Source of the DNA: a virus
IMG/VR virus record: IMGVR_UViG_3300047546_001399
Span: 1 to 23,105 of that record
DNA: 23,105 bases
Strand: one strand, 5' to 3'
The notes under the pieces were generated by a model. That model did no database searches and was not told the origin of the DNA. It was given only the letters and a program-made list of their open reading frames with translations. This document shows, one piece after another, positions 19,711-23,105 of this stretch. Both the position numbers and the translations under genes were made by a program. Positions within the stretch are counted from its first letter, which is position 1. Every line of letters begins with the position of its first letter.

Positions 19711-19785
19711 TGGTGGACGGGGTAGGACTCGAACCTACACTAAGACCGTTATGAGCGGCCGGCTTCACCTTTAAGCTACCCGTCC
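19711..19785 (-). tRNA. tRNA with anticodon CAU (Met or Ile2)
   Basis: On the minus strand a 75-nt cloverleaf has acceptor GGACGGG/CCCGTCC, discriminator A and encoded CCA. The D-arm is GCTT/AAGC, the anticodon stem GGCCG/CGGTC with loop CTCATAA, and the T-arm GTAGG-TTCGAGT-CCTAC. The 1:72 pair is G-C and the anticodon stem lacks three G-C pairs, so it is not an initiator. Elongator Met and lysidine-modified Ile2 cannot be told apart here. Its first base is the last base of the upstream gene's TAG stop. Confidence 0.93.
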
Positions 19786-19982
19786 TAAAATGGTATATCG
19801 TACTTTTCACCCAAGCTAATTTGTACTTGTATATTATATATCTCTTTTTTCAGTTTTTCAACTTGGCTTTTATCCTCATCCCACGTAGCATCAGAAAGAC
19901 GTTTTTCGTAATCTTTTAGCTTCACAGCAAGAAGAGGAAACGGAATATATTTCACTTCCGTTTTATATGTCAAGGTACTCAT
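19785..19982 (-). CDS. 65-aa coiled-coil protein, unknown
   Basis: The protein has a strand-rich start (TYKTEVKYIPFPLLAV) then a helical region (KLKDYEKRLSDATWDEDKSQ, VEKLKKEIYNIQVQISLGE) that looks like a short antiparallel coiled coil. Its stop codon TAG uses the first base of the tRNA. Its ATG overlaps the stop of the 30-aa basic gene. Small proteins of this pattern are common in marine T4-like phages, without function. Confidence 0.7.
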   Translation of the reverse strand: MSTLTYKTEVKYIPFPLLAVKLKDYEKRLSDATWDEDKSQVEKLKKEIYNIQVQISLGEKYDIPF

Positions 19983-20071
19983 TTCTTCTTACGATTATTC
20001 CGAGCTTTGCGTTTCTTGGAACCTACTTTGCGGCGTCCCTTACGAGGACGATTTTTATGAGGATGTGCCAT
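19979..20071 (-). CDS. 30-aa highly basic protein
   Basis: The peptide MAHPHKNRPRKGRRKVGSKK continues with RKARNNRKKK: more than half its residues are Lys or Arg. AAGGA precedes the ATG and the TGA overlaps the next start (ATGA). From memory, similar short KGRRKVGSKKR peptides occur in T4-like cyanophages. The charge suggests binding to nucleic acid, ribosome or virion DNA; this is inference. Confidence 0.68.
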   Translation of the reverse strand: MAHPHKNRPRKGRRKVGSKKRKARNNRKKK

Positions 20072-20073
20072 AA

Positions 20074-20277
20074 TTATTCCTTACTATCAAAATGTTCAAT
20101 CACTTCACCATCAGCATGAGAAAGCAAATCAAAACCATGACCAGATGATACTGGTGTAGTTTGCCTTACCATCTCAATAAACTTCTCTGCTTTTTCCTTA
20201 GTATCAAAATGATAATCTACAGCTTTAGTAGCACCATTCTCATTTAAGTATCTACGAGCAATAAACAATCCTGCCAT
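20074..20277 (-). CDS. 67-aa protein, unknown
   Basis: The protein begins MAGLFIARRYLNENGATKAV and reads DYHFDTKEKAEKFIEMVRQT, a strand-helix pattern typical of small alpha/beta phage proteins. It starts at the stop of the upstream gene and ends 2 nt before the basic peptide. No family recognised. Confidence 0.68.
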   Translation of the reverse strand: MAGLFIARRYLNENGATKAVDYHFDTKEKAEKFIEMVRQTTPVSSGHGFDLLSHADGEVIEHFDSKE

Positions 20278-20510
20278 TAGTGTTTCTTCTTTAAGTTAGC
20301 TTTAAGAGAATTTACGTCAACTGGCTTATTAGTCAGTTGTTCTTTAGTAATAGTATCTATGCTTTGTTTAAATTTTGCAACAAATTTTTCTTCCTCTTCT
20401 GTAAGACGTTTAATTTGTTGATTTAACTCATTGATATATTTAATCACATAATTGAGTGATAAGCCCAACCCAAAGCTACACACCATTAAAAATATTATTA
20501 ACCAAATCAT
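20277..20510 (-). CDS. 77-aa protein with N-terminal TM and coiled coil
   Basis: A single N-terminal membrane helix (MIWLIIFLMVCSFGLGLSL) is followed by a charged helix (YINELNQQIKRLTEEEEKFV) and a Lys-rich tail. This arrangement fits an inner-membrane anchored cytoplasmic coil, and also an i-spanin-like shape, but no o-spanin partner is seen. It overlaps the upstream gene by 4 nt. Confidence 0.65.
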   Translation of the reverse strand: MIWLIIFLMVCSFGLGLSLNYVIKYINELNQQIKRLTEEEEKFVAKFKQSIDTITKEQLTNKPVDVNSLKANLKKKH

Positions 20511-20731
20511 CTTTCAGGAGCAAACTTATAATAGATGTCAGCTACTTTACGGATGTCATCGTTAGTACGTTCGTAGCATTCTTTATCCATAATAGCAGCT
20601 ACAATAAGATGAACATCATTTTCTGAATAGTATTTACGGAGAACCTCTTTAAACCTATCCCAGAAATTAACTGGAATATTAATAACAGGTTTCGCAATAT
20701 TATTCTTTTTAAACTCTAGGACTGTTCCCAT
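20507..20731 (-). CDS. 74-aa protein, unknown
   Basis: Start ATG 20731 (MGTVLEFKKNNIAKPVINIP) is chosen over a TTG at 20758. It overlaps the upstream gene by 23 nt; AGGA lies about 10 nt upstream. The rest (VNFWDRFKEVLRKYYSENDV, then IRKVADIYYKFAPER) is helical. Not recognised. Confidence 0.65.
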   Translation of the reverse strand: MGTVLEFKKNNIAKPVINIPVNFWDRFKEVLRKYYSENDVHLIVAAIMDKECYERTNDDIRKVADIYYKFAPER

Positions 20732-20999
20732 CACCAAGAATCCTTTCAGCGTCTGCAACTGCTTGCTTTGCTAACGTAAGATACAATTCAGATTGAACCA
20801 TCAAAGGTTTTGATGCCATATAATATACTGCATCTTCTAGAGGGTTACCTTCATTCACTTTATCAATAGCACCTTGTGCCATTGTACGAATAAAATCATC
20901 GTTAGACTCTTGTTTGATACGAAGCAATACATCCACGAGATACTGAGTCATTGAACCTGGAGGTCCTTCACGGTCAGTAAGTAGCCTACGTTTATTCAT
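20709..20999 (-). CDS. 96-aa helical protein, unknown
   Basis: The N-terminus is NKRRLLTDREGPPGSMTQYL, followed by helices (LRIKQESNDDFIRTMAQGAI, ELYLTLAKQAVADAERILG). Its start overlaps the GapR stop by 1 nt, so both are translated together. No domain recognised. Confidence 0.68.
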   Translation of the reverse strand: MNKRRLLTDREGPPGSMTQYLVDVLLRIKQESNDDFIRTMAQGAIDKVNEGNPLEDAVYYMASKPLMVQSELYLTLAKQAVADAERILGDGNSPRV

Positions 21000-21238
21000 T
21001 AGTCCATCCCGATAGCTGACATATAGAGTTCGAGAAGAGCTTCTTCTTCCTGACGTTCTTCTTTTGACTTGCGACGAATAGATACAATCTTACGTATGAT
21101 TTTAGCATCATAACCATTAGCTTTCAACTCTGCGTAGACATCTTTAATGTCATCAGAAGTTGATTTCTTTTCTTCTTCAAGCCTCTCAATCCGAGAAATA
21201 TATTGAAGAACTTCATCTTTATTTGGTCCATTACTCAT
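20999..21238 (-). CDS. gapR: GapR family DNA-binding protein (DUF2312)
   Basis: The 79-aa protein matches the GapR/DUF2312 pattern along its length: [60 protein letters not shown] and LYMSAIGMD. In alphaproteobacteria GapR forms a dimer/tetramer clamp that tracks overtwisted DNA ahead of polymerases and helps topoisomerases. A phage copy could act on its own replicating DNA or compete with the host protein. It overlaps its upstream neighbour by 4 nt. Confidence 0.9.
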   Translation of the reverse strand: MSNGPNKDEVLQYISRIERLEEEKKSTSDDIKDVYAELKANGYDAKIIRKIVSIRRKSKEERQEEEALLELYMSAIGMD

Positions 21239-21468
21239 TGCATCATTTCCTTAGGTGGTGTAAACGGTCTGACTTGATCTTTTGATTGTGCTACAGCATC
21301 AATCATACTGTTAAAATCATCTGGAGGCAACACCGTTTTGTATAGTGACATTGTTAGTGACATCATTGTTGCTCCAACAACAATAGCATCATAACGATCC
21401 AACATATCATTAATAAAGGCAAGAGTTTCTGTGTATGCCAGCTTTAGTTCTTTGTTTGGATTAGTCAT
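21235..21468 (-). CDS. 77-aa protein, unknown
   Basis: The protein from ATG 21468 reads [20 protein letters not shown], then [20 protein letters not shown] and a proline-rich end ([12 protein letters not shown]). The ATG at 21492 is possible but lies inside the upstream gene and has no ribosome site. The central helix resembles a conserved small protein of T4-like cyanophages (A.ET..F....L..YD...VGA.MM), function unknown. It overlaps gapR by 4 nt. Confidence 0.7.
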   Translation of the reverse strand: MTNPNKELKLAYTETLAFINDMLDRYDAIVVGATMMSLTMSLYKTVLPPDDFNSMIDAVAQSKDQVRPFTPPKEMMQ

Positions 21469-21685
21469 AATGTTTGACCAGTTTGATTTCATCGTTTGGT
21501 CTAATTACATAGCCAACAAATGATAAGAAATCTTTATATTGATCCAACATTGTTTGAATGTTAGCATCTGTGGCATCAAAGTCCATATAACACTCTCTGT
21601 CAGGGAATTGTTCCTTGTCATGATGTCCAGTAGATACACACTTAAGGATCACTTTTACTTTATATTGATTAAATTCTTCAGTCAT
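21461..21685 (-). CDS. 74-aa protein, unknown
   Basis: The protein has YKVKVILKCVSTGHHDKEQF and then ECYMDFDATDANIQTMLDQY, followed by FLSFVGYVIRPNDEIKLV. It looks like a small mixed beta/alpha protein. Its ATG overlaps the stop of the Cys-rich 35-aa gene (ATGA). No family recognised. Confidence 0.65.
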   Translation of the reverse strand: MTEEFNQYKVKVILKCVSTGHHDKEQFPDRECYMDFDATDANIQTMLDQYKDFLSFVGYVIRPNDEIKLVKHYD

Positions 21686-21789
21686 GAACAGTACTCTCTA
21701 GTTTTTTTCCAACAATTACATTTATCACACATTGCATAAGGATTTTTTAACTTGCAAGGTGTCTTCTTAGGTTTCTTTTTACTAGTCAT
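21682..21789 (-). CDS. 35-aa Cys-rich protein (zinc-finger-like)
   Basis: The peptide starts MTSKKKPKKTPCKLKNPYAM and continues CDKCNCWKKTREYCS: five cysteines (12, 21, 24, 26, 34) and a Lys-rich N-terminus. CxxCxC spacing suggests metal binding. Its TGA overlaps the next start. There is no clear ribosome site, so the call rests on the overlap and the cysteine pattern. Confidence 0.6.
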   Translation of the reverse strand: MTSKKKPKKTPCKLKNPYAMCDKCNCWKKTREYCS

Positions 21790-21883
21790 ATTACTTTAAC
21801 TATTTCTTAATCAAAATAGGACCGACTCTATAACTAGTATATGGGTTTCCAGAATTAAATCTACTGATATTTAAATAGAACCA

Positions 21884-21906
21884 GTCTAGGGGATGACCCC
21901 CTAGAC
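21884..21906 (-). terminator. Hairpin after the DUF932 gene, probable terminator
   Basis: GTCTAGGGG-ATGAC-CCCCTAGAC is a perfect 9-bp stem 20 nt after the DUF932 stop. On the minus strand it is followed by TGGTTCTATTT, so the T-run is poor; termination may be partial or need a factor. The 95 nt from here to the Cys-rich gene hold no ORF; they would contain its leader or promoter, but no convincing -35/-10 pair is seen. Confidence 0.6.
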
Positions 21907-21926
21907 CAATCCATTGTATTGTTATT

Positions 21927-22862
21927 TTATGCAGCCTCAGCATATTCGATAGCTTTGTTAAGAGCAGAGATCTTACGCTGACGATTCTGACCATACCATG
22001 CAGACTGCAAACGAGACTCATTAGTATGACCAAGAAGATGGTCAGTAGTAAATGTTACGGCATTGAAAGCATTCCACCATGAACCAGGAGCAAAGTCAGC
22101 ACCAGGCTGAGTATCTACTACTGACAACACCTGCTCAGCAGGACGTGAGAGATACTCATTGTTTGCCTTAGAAAGTGTTGGGAAGATCTCGTTCAAGTAG
22201 TTGTTAAGAGTATCTTCTGTATAACGCTTGGATGAAAGAAACTCAGCTGCTTCCTTATATGTGCTCATTTTACTATGTGCAATTCCAAGAGTGCGCTTAA
22301 CCATATCGGCATCAAAAACGCGACGGTGATTGAGACGTACCACAAGATCACTAGAAGTACCAAGAGCCATGGATAATGTGTTATTACAAACCACACGAAT
22401 CGGAGTAAACCGAATATCAACAGACTTACCATACTCGTGAGGATTAGAAAAGAGAAGGTAGCTGTCAACTTTATCTCCACCTAGAATCTCAAATGACTCG
22501 TTTACCTTAGCAAGAGCCCAAACATTCTTACCTTCTTTAAGTGAGCCTGCAGTGTGCATTTTCATGTTGCCTTCCATAATAAAATCATGGAAGAATTCAA
22601 ACGCTTCGTGATTCTGTACAGGATTCCATTCACCAGAAACTACTGAAAGAATCTTTCCATCGGAAGAACGAACCAAAGCTGAGTCTTCTGTTGGAATCTT
22701 TTGACCTTTATAATCTACATAAGTAGGAATTTTTTCAACTGTCCAATCTAGTCCAGCCTTCTCTAGCATCTGACCAGGAGTCAGATCATCAATTACTTGT
22801 ACACCAAGACCGTGCCAAGGAACTTCACCTGCATAAGCCATCGTCTCTACCAAATGTGCCAT
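21927..22862 (-). CDS. DUF932 / phage-plasmid-like protein (TIGR03299)
   Basis: The 311-aa protein shows the family start MAHLVETMAYAGEVPWHGLG, then VVSGEWNPVQNHEAFEFFHD, DSYLLFSNPHEYGKSVDIRF, TPIRVVCNNTLSMAL and a C-terminal WWNAFNAVTFTTDHLLGH. This family is widespread in phages and plasmids, where it is abundant but has no proven activity. GGAGAGGTG precedes the ATG. A TATAAT at 22900-22895 upstream may be its -10, without a good -35. Confidence 0.9.
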   Translation of the reverse strand: MAHLVETMAYAGEVPWHGLGVQVIDDLTPGQMLEKAGLDWTVEKIPTYVDYKGQKIPTEDSALVRSSDGKILSVVSGEWNPVQNHEAFEFFHDFIMEGNMKMHTAGSLKEGKNVWALAKVNESFEILGGDKVDSYLLFSNPHEYGKSVDIRFTPIRVVCNNTLSMALGTSSDLVVRLNHRRVFDADMVKRTLGIAHSKMSTYKEAAEFLSSKRYTEDTLNNYLNEIFPTLSKANNEYLSRPAEQVLSVVDTQPGADFAPGSWWNAFNAVTFTTDHLLGHTNESRLQSAWYGQNRQRKISALNKAIEYAEAA

Positions 22863-22921
22863 TTCACCTCTCCATTATGTTGTGCACTGTTGATATTATA
22901 ATAATAGGCTATTATTTTAAA

Positions 22922-23105
22922 TTAATCAAATGTTTTTTCTAGAACAGTAAAACCATTGTTTTCTGTTGTATGGTAGTTGATAACCCATTCTCTATGGTCA
23001 CGAAGGAATTCCATAATTGCTGGAAGAAGACCTTTGCCATCTTGGCAATTTGTACCGTAGGTATGCGTATCATGAAATGCCAAGTATTTGTTGACCTTGG
23101 TATGA
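22922..23105 (-). CDS. Probable SAM-dependent methyltransferase, C-terminal part (cut by window edge)
   Basis: The frame runs off the right edge. The last 60 residues read KVNKYLAFHDTHTYGTNCQD, GKGLLPAIMEFLRDHREWVI and YHTTENNGFTVLEKTFD. HDT near the start, GLLPAI..FL..H..W and NNG.TVLE at the end match the C-terminus of class I methyltransferase/cephalosporin-hydroxylase-type proteins known in phages. The SAM-binding motif lies outside the window, so this stays tentative. Confidence 0.6.
   Translation of the reverse strand, partial: HTKVNKYLAFHDTHTYGTNCQDGKGLLPAIMEFLRDHREWVINYHTTENNGFTVLEKTFD

Noticed and set aside
22265-22480. 71-aa hydrophobic leftward ORF
   Set aside because: Another frame within the DUF932 gene; no ribosome site.

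Overview
The window looks like part of the genome of a lytic T4-like myovirus, most plausibly one infecting an alphaproteobacterium of the SAR11/Pelagibacter type (a pelagimyophage). The phage assignment rests on a T4-type replication/recombination block (gp43 DNA polymerase, UvsX recombinase, gp41 helicase), on perfect T4 late-promoter octamers (TATAAATA), on dense overlapping small genes and on phage tRNAs. The host inference rests on alphaproteobacterial families (GapR/DUF2312, DUF1127, a phasin-like protein), low GC, and Hsp20 and A-type Fe-S genes as in marine T4-like phages. No database search was possible.

Left end (1-2430), nearly all read leftwards. A strong sigma70-type promoter (1216-1244) opens a transcription unit holding at least four structured, non-tRNA RNA units closed by long stems and separated by near-identical linkers of exactly 27 nt. 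It continues into tRNA-Asn(GUU), an HNH endonuclease gene with its own late promoter, and tRNA-Ser(UGA), whose 5' part is also the 3' end of the HNH frame. Upstream lie a terminator with a competing hairpin, a small basic-protein gene with a second strong promoter, and a 500-bp gene-free region with four copies of ATATCAAG in both orientations.

Replication block (2800-9500, leftwards). Read in transcription order: a 104-aa protein with a clamp-binding-like tail, gp43 (probably with a TTG start), a conserved 86-aa protein, UvsX, three small unknowns, gp41, and two very small genes. Neighbouring genes overlap or nearly touch.

Stress/host-interaction block (9500-12930). Leftward: Hsp20, a DUF1127 protein, two micro-ORFs, a phasin-like protein, then a terminator fused to a late promoter and a 63-aa gene. 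Rightward: an IscA-type Fe-S carrier and a run of small membrane, coiled-coil and secreted proteins, including two related one-TM proteins.

Curli/signalling block (12934-18264, leftwards, late promoter at 18279-18286). CsgF, CsgG, a curlin-repeat protein, a FecR-domain secreted protein, a second curlin-like protein and a full-length CHASE2 class III nucleotidyl cyclase with its catalytic residues intact. All junctions are overlapped or tight, so this is one operon: an outer-membrane amyloid secretion channel with its substrates plus a membrane sensor predicted to make cAMP. Curli-related clusters have been reported in pelagimyophages, with unclear function; the cyclase and FecR partners make this the most notable protein system here.

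Right end (18333-23105). Two rightward membrane proteins (one holin-like, one with an EF-hand), then leftward small genes, a tRNA with anticodon CAU, a GapR-family DNA-binding protein, several unknowns, a DUF932/TIGR03299 protein and the C-terminus of a probable SAM-dependent methyltransferase cut by the window edge.
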